A stretch of 64,000 nucleotides of DNA from Pocillopora verrucosa (taxonomy: Eukaryota; Cnidaria; Anthozoa; Scleractinia; Pocilloporidae), in the NCBI RefSeq assembly GCF_036669915.1, contig NC_089319.1, forward strand, positions 17,863,512 through 17,927,511, read 5' to 3'. Position 1 is the first letter of the stretch. The number at the start of each line of letters is the position of its first letter. The translations under genes were made by a program, and so were the position numbers. A model generated the notes under the pieces. The model made no database searches. It saw only the letters and a program-made list of their open reading frames with translations, and was not told where the DNA came from. This document shows positions 1-12,100 of the stretch, piece by piece.

Positions 1-165
1 ACAAAGTCGTGAGTGGTTTTTGTTCTGAATCTGATTGGTTAAGAAAGCGGCACGAGGTTTCGGGTCCAATCACAGAGCATAGAAAACCAAAACCAAAACA
101 ATCCCGGATCTCTACAGACACTCTACTGAAAAAAAAATTTATAAGAAAAAATATTTGTCTCTTAA
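1..165 (+). repeat. CCAAT-rich interspersed repeat (family C), partial
   Basis: Contains GTGAGTGGTTTTTGTTCTG, CTGATTGGTTAAGAAAGC, GTCCAATCACAGAGCATAG and CAATCCCGGATCTC. It is the same element as at 31129 and 44880, cut by the window edge. Confidence 0.6.
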
Positions 166-700
166 AGTCACTACTATATTTTCACGCTCATTCAGAACTT
201 AAATGTTTAAATTCTACCATGTTAACGTGATAGAGTTTAACCCCGGCAAAAATTATATAATTGCTAACAGTCTTACCCAAACTGGCGCATGTGCAGATGT
301 CCTTTGTTTGTACCATACACCAAACCACTCCCAACTTGAGGATGGAAGAACGCTGCATTTACACTCACGTGACTCCGCCGGTCAGGATCACAGTCATACG
401 TAACACTGACGACGGGCTGTTTAAAAAATTACGAACACATATGTGACAATTAGAAAGTCGGTTATTTTCTTTCTTCACCGACAACCGTGGGAAAAAATTT
501 CTATCGTTTTTTTAACTTTGCGAAAGGAATATTAGGAATAGTACCTTCACTGCGTCTGATGGACTTTCTTTGCCAGTCAGCCGGAAGATTTGTGCCACAA
601 CCTGAAACAATTTTTGTTAAAAATTATCAAACTTCAATTACTACAAGCTGGATATTTCTTTCACTCTTATCTAGTGTGCCTTATCTAGAGCACACAGTTA

Positions 701-870
701 TTAACCCTATACACCCTAACATCAGTATGCATATTCTCCATACTGTTCTCTATACATTTCCTTGAGTGATGAGGAGGAGAGTTTGTTTAACAATCAAGAG
801 TTTCTTACTGCTTGATTCAGGGGTGATTATGTAAGGAGAAATTAGACGCTAGTCACTTCTACGGATCAAA
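701..870 (+). repeat. TTAA-family B MITE-like copy
   Basis: Begins TTAACCCTATACACCCTAAC and contains the family B core ATCAGTATGCATATTCTCC, then GGAGAGTTTGTTTAACAATC and GGGGTGATTATGTAAGGAGA. The right terminal repeat is decayed. Confidence 0.7.
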
Positions 871-1641
871 AAGTTGTAGAGCTGTTAGTAACTGTTGAGA
901 GGTTTTTTTCTCTGGAATTTTAACAGAACAGAAACGTACAAAACAGATTTGATGCGTTAAAAATGAGTGGGTAGTTTTGAGTCCCATCTTTTCACATGCA
1001 CTCAGTCCTCAACTGTATCTCGTCTCTCTCGAACAGATCTAACTCCGCTGATGTTGCTACTATCAATACGAAAAACTGCTTCACCGGGACTTGTAAATTA
1101 ATCTTCTCGAATTGACCACGAACTTTAAAATTTTTGACTTGTTTTTGAGCAATTTCTTCGTTCAAGCTTCGAATGACAATGACTGGTAATAAATTTAGCA
1201 ATAGGCGGTGTATTTTTTCCAGCGCTTGCCTTAGAATAACACAACAAGGCGATCAAACGTCTGTGCATGTGCAAACATTTTAGTGACTTCTGTGGGTGGC
1301 GTGCTTCGAGGCTGTCAGAACCCGGTTGTCTTACAAAAGCCAACCACACATGCCAGAAAATCATGGTCTCTTAAAAGCGTATAATTAGTTTGATAAAGCT
1401 CAAAGCAGAATAGTAAATCAACAGGGTACCCGTACATGAATAATTTTTACGTTCGAAAGGGCTGAAGTTTTCGTCTTCGCTACTTTTATTTGCTTTTACA
1501 GATTCCAATGAACGTTTTCATTTCCTTTCACTTATTTGTGCGGGAAATTGGCGCGCGGGCGGCCAAAATTTGACCCCTTGGTGCATGCTCTACGTTTGAC
1601 CGCTTGTTGAGTGACAAACTTAACGTGACAAATTGATATAC

Positions 1642-4600
1642 CTGTCTAGATGTGAGATGCCAGTGAAGTCGCCTGGCTGCTAAGCCGACCATAATGTAAC
1701 GATTCAGGGGAGACAGACTTATGGAGATTGCGTTCGGCCCTGAAATACACATAAAAACAACGACTCAGCCAAAAGCACGAAAGAAAAGACACCCTACATG
1801 CATGGCACCATTTTCATACCTCTAGTGAATGAAAGGTGAGTATAAAAATGAAAATTATATTTCGAAGTTTCTCAACATTGATATCCTACAGATTTCCCAC
1901 TTTTTCCTGCAAGAACGCCTGCCCCTCCCTCTCTTTCTCTTTTCTGTCTGTTCTTGAATTCTAACGCAGCAAATAATGTAGGGAAATTTAATTCCGATCC
2001 TAAAATATCCTGACTGAAATTCAGGGGTATTCCAGGTCCTCCTGCAAGTGCCTCTGCCCTACCCTCCCCACCACTTCCCGTTCCACCCGTTCCTGAACTC
2101 TAACGCAAATTATAATGTAGAGGAAATTTATCCATGTTCTTAAAATTTCCTCACCAAATTTCTTTGCGAATAGACACTGTCCTAGCGTAGCTTTCTCAAG
2201 GGAATAAACCGCCACCACACCATCATCAGGGAAGCCCTGGGCACTAGGCACGAAGGTGGCCAGTAGTTTTCCATCACTTGATATGTCGCAGCTTGCATCG
2301 TTGTGAATCTTACAGCTTGGGGCAATCACGTGACTATCACCTGGAAATAATGCTCCGTTAGCTACCTCTGCGCCATTTGCAAATCATTTACAGGTGGGAG
2401 AAATGGTTTTCAGAAACTTGTCATCACCTAAAGGCTCTGAGAGGTTTGAGTATTCTCGCGAACTGTTTGCTGAATTATATTGTTAATCACTTCTGGCAGT
2501 CTAAGAGCTTACGGATGTGTAAACAGATAAGGAGACGAACACAATTACTGATACTCACTGTTTTTCAAATCGGGCAACTCCACTCGAGAAAAATCCCACC
2601 ACTGTAAACGATGTGTAGTGTTAATTATATTACTTGCCACGGCGCCTTCGCCACACCCTGCGAATGCCCCTGCAATGGCTCTGTTTATCGCAGTCCTCAG
2701 AGCAAACTGGGGCCCTCCGTTAGTTACATCAGCGACCACCACTGCAGTATGTACGTGTCTAAACGTCCGTGCTGTTGCCGTGGCAACAGCAGTCCCAGAC
2801 CCCTGGCTACCACCTAGTGTAGCAAAACTTGAGCTATGGTTGGAGCCGTGGGAGAGATAACTACTTCGAGATGAGCTGGGGCCGACATTGATAACGCGGC
2901 CCACGCCGACGACTCGATCATCTGGCTGGTCAGCGGGGGCGGAAGTAAAATATTGAGAGTCAAAAGGTACGGATTGTTGCATGGTGGGAAGTTCTACATC
3001 CGGTGTATCAGAATAGACGTCTGTATCCCCCGCTGTCACACTCATGCTCACTTCAGGGCTGTCGTCGCTCGAATCAGACTCAAAAGTAACGGAGTTTGCA
3101 GCCGATTCATGTTCTAACACAGCCGAATTATTGTCATTACTAGTTACGTCAAAATTCCAAGTGTTGTTATCACGGGCTCGAAATACAGCGAATACTCCTC
3201 TGTAATCTTGGTTCTCGTTGTCATTTTGATTTATTACCGAGCTTGAAGTTGTCTCAGCTTCCTCCGATAAAGATGGAGAGTTTGGGTAAGGCATACTTTC
3301 AGCTGAATTTGAAGATGTTCTACTAGTTGCTTCAGGAATGGCGTCGAGACCCGTGGACATGGAAGAAGCAGAGGCAGACGACGAAGAGGAAGAACTTGAC
3401 GTGGAAGGATGCAACACGCACGAAGTAAATTGATCGCCGGCCACACGTGAATTGCCAACTGATTGAAGAAGACGGTTGACTACGGAAGAACGACTGCAAA
3501 GCAAAATAAAAAAAAGAGGAAAATTGAGTGGCTCTAAACGTCTACGCACGTGCGAACGTTGAGGCAGCAAAGTTATAGACTCTAAGACTGTCAGGACCTA
3601 GTTGTCAAGCAAGAGGTACATACAACCACATGAACCAGTAAGTCACGGTGTTTTAAAAACGCGTAGCTTTTTAAATAAAGCTCACAATAAAATGGTAAAC
3701 TAATCCTTTACCCCTTAACATCAATGAATATTCTCCTTACTGTTCACCATACGTTTCACGAGGTGCTGACAAGGAGAATTTGTTTAACAGTCAAGAGCTT
3801 CTTTATTAGGTAATCATTTCCTTTATTCTCTACTGGGCGAGTTTCACATGCATTGCTTAGCTTTAACCCCCACCCATCCCCCCCGGGTAAATTTTTATAA
3901 ATTCTACAAGCCTGACTAGAGTAGCTTCTCAAACTAAGCGTGGTTTCCAAACCACGAAGCCATTACTGTAAATCCCCCTGGTCTGCAGATATCGATGTGT
4001 CTTTCACAGATTATACCATTGCTTTAGCAACTCTTAGGGTGTAGTCATTATTACTTATCGCCTGGTGCAGGGGGGTGGATTTTGTGGGGATCGCATGGAA
4101 CGGAAATGGGTATTAGTCATCTTCGACAGAGTTTAGAGGAGAGAGGAATCTTCATACTGTGGAAAATTGACTGCCAATGAGGGGGATAATTAGAATATCA
4201 GAGAACCTTATGGGTGGATCAGGTAAGTTTTATTGTGACACAACCAAAATCCTCCAACCCCCCACCCCCACCCCCCCCCCCTTAGGCAATAAATTATGAG
4301 CTGTCCTCAAATTGAAAGGATGTTTATGACACATTCATCATTTTTTTAATACTGATCTTTTTCCTCCAGCAGATGAACCATGGTGATGTTGAGTCATGTA
4401 CGAAAATGTAAACTAATAATAAGCTGTTTTGAGACAATCTGAGCAATCAAGTTAGAAAAAAAAACATTGCTGTGGAATTTCTTCATCCACAATTACAAAA
4501 ATTCTAAAATATTCTCACCTGGATGGAATGGTTTTGGGGTTATCAGCCTGTAGAAGAAAAAAATGATTGGAAAAAACTAATTGGTTGTTGCTTATAATCT

Positions 4601-7600
4601 AACACAGTAAAGACAGTTGACATCATATCGAAAAAAAATTCTTTGTTCTGTCAAACACTGCACTCACGTTGAAAACTGTTTCCAAGAAAATTCAGTATGT
4701 AAAACCCCTTTACACCCTAACATCAGTATGCAAATTCTCCATACTGCTCTCTATACATTTCCTAAGGTTCTGACAAGGAGAATTTGTTTCACAACCAAGA
4801 GCATCTTTAGTTGGTGATCATCTACTTTATTCTTGCGACCCTAATGTTTGATTCTGGGGTGATTTTGTTAGGAGAAATAAGATTCCAGTCACTCTTAGGA
4901 TCAAATGTTTAAGAGAAAGCCACAAAATTAATTGAGCAAGAACTGTTTACAATCAAGAATAAGGCAAAAATAAAGATGCAACAACATTTTGCAGAGTGCT
5001 TGTTAAGTTGATGATCACAGATCACATCAAAATGTGTTAAAGATCAGAGAGACACTCCAGTATTTGTTCTGCACACATTTTGACATCATCTGTGATTCTA
5101 CCCTAAAGATAAACTCAACCAAGAAGTCTACAGTCTACCTTTCAAATTTATGTTTTGTTTATTTTATTTTATCTAGGAAATGGAAATATTTACTCACCGG
5201 CTGAGGTATATTTGTGACTGCAGTAAGAATATGGTCACCAAGAGGTGAAAATTCCACCAATCTGAAAAATATCAGCAGTTGCATGTAAAACTTCCAAAGT
5301 GTTTAATATAAACATTTAAAACTTTGTAGTAGACCTCACACACTGCAAAGTCTCTGTGGCTCAGTGGTAGAGCATCGGAGCATGGAATCCTGCTCTGAGG
5401 TTCAATTCCTCATGAGGACTCAGAATTTTTTCTTTGTTCCACACTCGTGACAAGACGAAAACTTCTTTCTCTAAAATTAATTTCTTTCCCATTTTCTTCT
5501 CATTGACTATCAGCAACATGGGATTTTTCACAAATTTCACAACCAGCTTAACCCCCAAATTTAGAGAAGCTTGAGGCTGGAGTAAGTTATCAAACTGCAA
5601 CAACAGAACTGGCATGCATTCTGAATCCTTTGGTTACATATACTTGTTACTTTTTCAGATACTCCACATAATTTAGTTCTTTTTGACTTTTTTTCATCAG
5701 TACCCCTATGTTTTATTTTAGTACAACAAACACAAGGAAATGAATTTGGTCTCTTAAGATTCACCAACAGGGGAAAATTTTGGCTGCATCATACCTAACT
5801 TTTTCTTCAGTTGAAGCAGTCTGTACACAAGCAAATGGCTCAGGCTGATCCCAGCTCCAAAAGAAAAGCTTGTTGCTGGTTGCAATCAGCAGCACATGGT
5901 CCGTAGGATGGAAGGCAAGTGAGGCAATAACAGCTCTGTCAGGAGGTGTGTACACTTCACTATCTCCAGTCTTGACAGAAATACATTAACATGGATGAAT
6001 AATGTTATAACATTGAAGGCAATAGTAACATAACTTTCTCACTGAAAAGATTCAACAACCTCTTACACCTTTCCCAAGGTGCTGACAAGGAGAATTTGTT
6101 TCGCTGTCAAGATAATTTTTCCCTTTTTTTCTCATGACCTACATGTGTAAATGTGTGATATTGCAAGGGGAAATTAGGTGAGTACCTCTTATGAGTAAAT
6201 TGATTAACCCTTAAACTCCCATGAGTGACCAAGACAGAATTTCTCCTTACAATGTCAATATAATATCAACCAGATAAGTCATGAGAATTAATATCAATTA
6301 GGGGATAATTAGTTGATCCAATAATAAATTATCTAAACTAACATTATAAGTGTTGTATTGTTGACATTGAGGAGAATTACAAATTTGATCTGGGAGTAAA
6401 TTGGTTAAAGGAAAGGATGTTGGCATGTATATATATTATTACTATAATTGCCTCAGTGGAAATTTAGGCTGAACTATCTTAAGTCAAAACATTTCAGGGC
6501 AGCAACATCTTTGTTTCATAATTATGGTGTTTTAGTTTACTGCATATGTTTTGCTCTCCAGTTTTTCCTGTTCCAACAAGGGATGCATTTTGTTCCCATA
6601 CAGAACATATCCCTAATGTAATTTTAAAAGTGGCATGTATTTTGAGAATATGCAGAGACTGAAAAGTTAGGCAACAAAAGGATAAACATCTAAAAGTGCA
6701 GACAAACTTCTTCCCTCCTCTCCCACACACCTTCCTTTCCACAATAATACAGACCCTTTAAAGGTGGGTAACAGACTCTTCAAAGAAATTTTTTCAAAGA
6801 AACTTCAGATCAACTGCAGTTTGGTCTAAACATGAAGGAGTTTTACAAGTACCGTCCACAAAATCTATCCCTGTTCCTCCCCTGTAATGAATTCAGCAAA
6901 AAACATTACTCTACCTTTAAATTCCAAACTCTGACTTCTCCTCCAAGACAACCTGATGCCAACAGCTCATTGGATGATGGGTGGAACGTAATGCACCAAG
7001 GTGTGCGAGGATGACCACTGAGAGTATTTATGCATTTAGATGTCTTACAGTCCACTATACGCACAGTGTGATCTCCATGCGAAGATGCCATTTTGGTCCT
7101 GAAACAAATAATTATCAGCACAAATTAAAATTCAACCTTTCAATGGAAAGTGTAAAATACAGTGGCTTGATAGTTAATGTGTTGAACTCAGATTGCAAAC
7201 TGCAAATTCTCTTTACTGTTCTCAATATGTTCCCTATGGACCTACAAGGAGAATTTACTTAATAATCAAGAGCTTCTTCACCTTGCGCTAATCACTTTCT
7301 TTACTCTCATGGCCATAAAATTTATTTCAGGGTTGATACCATTGGGAAAAATTAGATGTACTGTATTACAATTAGATTGATCATGATGCTATAACAGTGT
7401 TTTATGTTTGTTTTTTTGTGCGTAAAGAAAATGAAATAGTTAATGTAATAGAATGCACATGGAAATAAAGTTTAAACTAAAAAAGTTTATTGAAATGGGA
7501 GAAGGGTGGGTTGGGAACACAGGGAGCCTGCTCAAACTAGTTGAGTTATTTCTTCTTCCCTTGGACTCATAAAGTTTCTTTCACATGTACAAAATCTCCA

Positions 7601-8292
7601 CAGATACCAGATACAGGAAAGGAACAGTATTTGTTAAAACTACAGACTACTAGAAGCAAACAGTGAGTAATTAACCCTTTAGCTCCCATGAGTGGCCAAG
7701 ACAGAATTTCCTTATAATATCAACCAGATAAGTGACGAGAATTAAGAAAAATATCAACTTGGGGATAATAAGTTGATCTGATACTAAATTCTCTGAATTA
7801 ACATTATGAGAATTGTATGGTTGGCAGTAAGGAGAATGACAAATTCAATCTGGGAGTTAAAGGGTTAAATAATCAATTATTTTCATTAGTTATTCATTTA
7901 AATCCTAAGAGTTCCTAGCATCAAATTTCTTCCTACAATATCACCCCTGAATCACACATTAAGGTCATGAGAATTAAGGAAATGACCACCAACAAAAGAA
8001 GCTTTTGATTGTTTAACAAATTCTCCTTGTCAGCACCTTAGGAAATGTATAAAGAACAGTATGGAGAATATGCATACTGATGTTAGGGTGTAAGGGGTTA
8101 ATTAAACACACATGTACACCAAGAAAAATTACAAAACAATATGAACAAATTATATTCATTCAAGATATGAGTTAAGTATCCAAAGGGGATAACAATAGTA
8201 ATGATGGTACAACGAACTGAAAATAAAACTCACTTGTCAGGACTGAAGCAAACAAGAAAGGTTGACCTTGGTGATCCTGGCAGCTTGCATTC
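1642..8292 (-). CDS. AMBRA1: AMBRA1 homologue (partial, eight exons)
   Basis: Exons in transcript order: 8292-8234, 7098-6915, 5970-5795, 5261-5198, 4547-4519, 3493-2559, 2340-2155, 1739-1642. All have GT-AG borders with matching phases and together give 577 codons. The first three carry WD40 blades typical of AMBRA1 (SPRSTFLVCFSPD; GHPRTPWCITFHP; IASLAFHPTDHVLLIAT). The large exon is serine-rich, including a poly-Ser run, and is probably disordered. The last three contain QWWDFSRVELPD, NDASCDISSDGKLLATFVPS and NAISISLSPLNRYIMVGLA, the C-terminal half of the propeller. In vertebrates AMBRA1 is a CUL4-DDB1 substrate receptor that targets D-type cyclins and regulates Beclin-1 autophagy; its propeller is split between N- and C-terminal parts, as here. 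The linker (about 300 residues) is much shorter than in the human protein of about 1,300 aa. The N-terminal exon upstream of 8292 was not found and the C-terminus lies left of 1642 or outside the window. Confidence 0.93.
3701..3832 (+). repeat. TTAA-family B copy, truncated
   Basis: Contains ATTCTCCTTACTGTTCACC and GTGCTGACAAGGAGAATTTG from the family B left half. The right half is missing. Located in an AMBRA1 intron. Confidence 0.6.
4252..4284 (+). repeat. Poly-C rich tract in an AMBRA1 intron
   Basis: CCTCCAACCCCCCACCCCCA followed by more C runs. Since AMBRA1 is on the minus strand, its pre-mRNA is G-rich here. Confidence 0.7.
4706..4911 (+). repeat. TTAA-family B copy
   Basis: Nearly full length: ACACCCTAACATCAGTATGC on the left, CTGACAAGGAGAATTTGTTT in the middle, GGTGATTTTGTTAGGAGAAA and CAGTCACTCTTAGG on the right. 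In an AMBRA1 intron. Confidence 0.7.
5349..5480 (+). repeat. tRNA-derived SINE
   Basis: A tRNA-like head contains an A box (TGGCTCAGTGG, 5357-5367) and B box (GGTTCAATTCC, 5399-5409), the internal Pol III promoter. An unrelated body (ACTCAGAATTTTTTCTTTG...) follows. It sits in an AMBRA1 intron, antisense to the gene. It cannot be a working tRNA: the anticodon arm and acceptor pairing are lost. The 3' end of the element is uncertain. Confidence 0.65.
6056..6411 (+). repeat. Adjacent family B fragment and family A copy
   Basis: 6056-6200 holds a decayed family B piece (GGTGCTGACAAGGAGAATTT). At 6203 a family A copy starts TTAACCCTTAAACTCCCATG, runs through AAGACAGAATTTCTCCTTAC and ends near 6411 with TCTGGGAGTAAATTGGTTAA. 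The two insertions abut within an AMBRA1 intron. Confidence 0.65.
7174..7370 (+). repeat. TTAA-family B copy, diverged
   Basis: Aligns by eye to family B through AAATTCTCTTTACTGTTCTC, CAAGGAGAATTTACTTAATA and ATCAAGAGCTTCTTCACC. Ends are decayed. Confidence 0.55.
7672..7867 (+). repeat. TTAA-family A copy with intact ends
   Basis: Starts TTAACCCTTTAGCTCCCATG and ends GGGAGTTAAAGGGTTAA, giving nearly perfect terminal inverted repeats flanked by TTAA. Length about 196 bp; no coding capacity. Confidence 0.8.
7899..8101 (-). repeat. TTAA-family B copy, reverse orientation
   Basis: Reverse of the family B order: ACAATATCACCCCTGAATCA, then AACAAATTCTCCTTGTCAGC, then GATGTTAGGGTGTAAGGGGTTAA at the right end. 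Inside AMBRA1, next to the family A copy at 7672. Confidence 0.75.
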
Positions 8293-8989
8293 CTGAAAAT
8301 AAAAAACATAGCAACCTCTAGCATTTTTGCAATTGTAAATAACCTTTAGCACATTGTTTAAATAACTATTACACGGGGATATCATTTTTGGCAATTGTTA
8401 GAGATATCCTGGCAAAATTTTGATCTGTTTGGTGTCAAGTGACTTCCTGTAAATAAATACCCTCCTTATTTTTTATTTCAAAATTTGATATCTTATGTGT
8501 AAACTTTTATTTTCCTAAGGTTAAACAATCCTTTGGAACCTAAGAAAACCCCCAAGTGATGCCTTAAAATGGCAGAAAACAAAAAGCTCTTAATTTCTAG
8601 AGAGTACTTTTCCTTTAAAAACAAAGTCATTTCTAACTTGAGTATGGACTTTTTTGAGCTGTCAAGTTGATATTCTGCCAAACAGTGAAATTTCAGAACA
8701 CTAAGCTGTCAAATGTGACACTTCACCTTCCTGGGGTGGGGTAACTTAATGGGGGCATAAAGAGGAAGTGTACACGTGTATTCCTTTTTCTGAGCATGTG
8801 TGAGGAGTGTCTGTTGTCGGCATGTGCAAAAGTAATTTAAAACGCACTGACTGGTTTTACGGAGGTACAAGAATTTCCACTGTTGGTGGGTGTTTGAAGC
8901 AAGAACAAAGAAACAAGGAGTAGATTATATTTACAAGAATAACGGGTATTTAACTAAAGAAACAGTTTGTTATCTCAAAATCAACAGTT

Positions 8990-9195
8990 TAACCCTTGGA
9001 CTCCCAGAAGTGACCAAGAGGTAACTTCTCCTTATAATATCCAGACACTATCCAGCAAACAGGTAATGAGAATACCTAAACTTATCACATAGAAGTTGTT
9101 ATTCTTCATCTAACACCAAATTCTTTGAGCTAATTTAGAAGGAAATGTGTGGCATTAGAGGGGAGGACTAATAATCAGATCTTGAGAGTTAAAAT
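8990..9195 (+). repeat. TTAA-family A-like copy, diverged subfamily
   Basis: Starts TTAACCCTTGGACTCCCAGA and contains CTTCTCCTTATAATATCC, CAGGTAATGAGAATACC and a GATCTTGAGAGTTAAAA end. It shares its interior with the copy at 35691 (in reverse), so the two define a subfamily. Confidence 0.6.
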
Positions 9196-12100
9196 CTTAC
9201 ATGTGTGAGAAAGAATAGATCCAGTGTGAGAGCATGAGATTGAATTTGTTCGCGTGAATCTCATGCGCAAGGCATGAGAGCATCGACCCTTGGACTTTTA
9301 TACAGTAGGTTCCAAATTACCATTAAAATTTTAACATTCCAATTTATCTATTAGTTCTAATCTCTATTTTAATTAGCGGTACTCTTAATATCACTGGTAA
9401 TTTACTATTAAGGTCATTATCAGGGTTTTCTTTAAGGTTTTAAGTAGCCGGAGCTTTTTTAAAGGTAAACAGTTGTGGGTCTCAAAATCCAATAGGGCAG
9501 ACAAAACGTCATATGGTTTGTACTTTCCTGCCACCACAGCAAGATTTGTCAAAAAGACAGTCCCCTTGAGTCAGAAGTCTTTTTATGTTTTCAGAAAAGA
9601 TAGGCAGTGCAAATTCATATTTTTATTGAGCCCAAGTTTAGACCTGATAAACATCACCTCTGTATGGGCTCTCAAAGCAATGAAAGTAGGCGGCGAAACC
9701 TTGCAGAGAAGCTGGCATTCTTCACCAGCTGCCAGCTATTATCTACAACCCCGCATTATTACTCTATTTGCATTTTATCTGCATGAAAATCACTGACACT
9801 TATTGGTAGATGCGCAGGAATAAATGCAATATACCTGCACTTCAGATGTACACCATAAATTGACTGTAAATTGACCCTATATTCCTAAACAAGGAACAAA
9901 TATTAAAGGCGGCTTTTTTAGTTCAGACTCACTTAGATCATTTCCTTTCATCTTATATTTGTTCATGTACATGTGGACATTGATCAAAATCACAAACAGA
10001 TGGCATTATGACACCATAATGTCACCATCAAATGCACTCAGACAAATGGCGACAGTCCCTTGATTGCAAAAAAGAAGCCATGCAGCATCTATTTAGCCAT
10101 GCTTCCTAAAATGTTATAAGCGCATTTACGTACTTGAAAACTCTGGATTTTTACACAAGAACACAGGCAAAAATAGACTTTGGCAATGCAACATTAGCCT
10201 AATGCTTAGGGATTTAGGAAATTTGTGTGAATTTCCTGTTATTGTTCAATAGCATCACGTGAAAAGAAGTCGGTATAAGCCTTATTTGAACAGATGTCAG
10301 TTATTACTCATCTCAAGTAGCATAACTTATTACATTAATATTTAATCCCCTTATTTTCTGATTCATGAGGAGAAGCCAAACTGTGCACATGATTGCCCAA
10401 TCTATTAAATTCTTCTACAATCACCTTAAATCTCATTAAAATAAATTGATTTTTTTTCCTTTCGAGTAATGAAACCCTACAACACATATTGAATAATTAT
10501 CAAATTTATCCACAAATAGCATAACTGGGTATTTTTAAAATCCTAGCCTAGAGGAACATATTTTGGTAAGTGAAGCAAAACTGATAGGATTAAAAAGACT
10601 CTACTCATATCAACAAAATTTTGCAAACAAAGATTCTGTAGTAGTAACTTTTCACTGGTCTTAATCATTTGACCATGACTTAAATATAGATATATTGTAC
10701 CTGGTATATTCAAGGACATTTGCAACATTAAACTCTACTGAATGAGAACATTCTCAGATTAAAATATGCAAACCACTCATAAACCCAATATTAAGAGTGC
10801 TATTTATACATTTACCAATGGAAAAAATTTATTCATCACACCATGACACTGGTTACCCCCAATGAGAAGTTATAAAACATTCATGTTTCTCTTTTGGCCT
10901 TATGATAAAGGTGTCTTTGATCCCTGCTGCTGATAGGTTTCATCAAAATTTAGGAACAAAACCAAGTGCTAAATTTAACTCATCTTGTCATGCAGGTCAC
11001 AGAGCTAATACTATTGTTATTTCCAAAATAACATGAACAGTCTATTGCCTATTTCAGACATTCAGTAGGTGGCTGGCTAGAAACAAAAAGGCATTTACAT
11101 TCTTTGTTTAATTGGCAACCAAAATAGATTGGTATGAAGCATGTCGTGTTGTTTTAATTCTAAACAATGACAAGAACTGGATATCACGCACATTAAAGCA
11201 GTAATTTAAGGGCAAGAATTCATGAAACCTTGTATCAAGTAGTTTACGCAGAAGAGATAAAAATGCTTTTGAAGGAATGGTGTTTCTGTATTTTCTAGAT
11301 CAAAGCAAAACTATTCAAGGTAGAAAAAGAACAAATGAAACTGAAAGAAATTTACATTGCGCAACCAAACAAATTTACATCTAGCGGAGCCCAGTTTCAA
11401 AGTCTTCTTTATGATACTTCTTCATTACATCTATATTTGTAAATTGTGTACCGTCATGGAATTTTACAGGTTCTAATAAATACGGTAGTATCATGAAAAT
11501 CATATACATGCATTACATTAAAAACGCTATATAACTACCTTTCATAGAAATTTTTTCGAAGTGGTCTCTCTGTCATAGAATCATATCCACTGTACATGTC
11601 AGGTAACTTCCAAAATTTCCACAAAAATTAATCAAAGATTGATGATTTGAAACAAATTCTGAAAGGTGAGTGCTCAGATTAGTGGACCCAACCTTAAAAC
11701 CCTCGCTGCTTCAATTTGGCCTTTATGAAGATGAAAAATTTGATTTACAAATGTTGACTTTCTATTTACATCTTCAGCCTGAAAATTAAGGTAAGCAATA
11801 CCTTTTTCTTCCCCGGGCATTTAAAATTATAAATATACTATTCTTTTGGTTAAATCTTGTACTTCATTTTCTCTTAAATTTAGAGATAGTTATATGGAAA
11901 ATCAAATCAAGGCACATATCTGAGATACAAATGGATATGTCAGATTCATAGCTTTCTGAATGTTTTAACTCCCATATGGCACCAAATACTCAGAACTAAG
12001 CAAGGAATGTAAAATCCTTAATAAGGAAATCTAATTTTTGAATCTCAGCAGTCAAAGGGGTTTATCAAATTTTGGTAGGAAGTCACGACTACAGGAAACT

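Noticed and set aside
992..1201. Minus-strand ORF of 69 codons downstream of the last AMBRA1 exon found
   Set aside because: It does not resemble the AMBRA1 C-terminus and lacks a phase-0 acceptor linking it to the exon at 1642-1739.
5349..5422. Functional tRNA gene
   Set aside because: A and B boxes are present but the cloverleaf arms do not pair and a SINE body follows.
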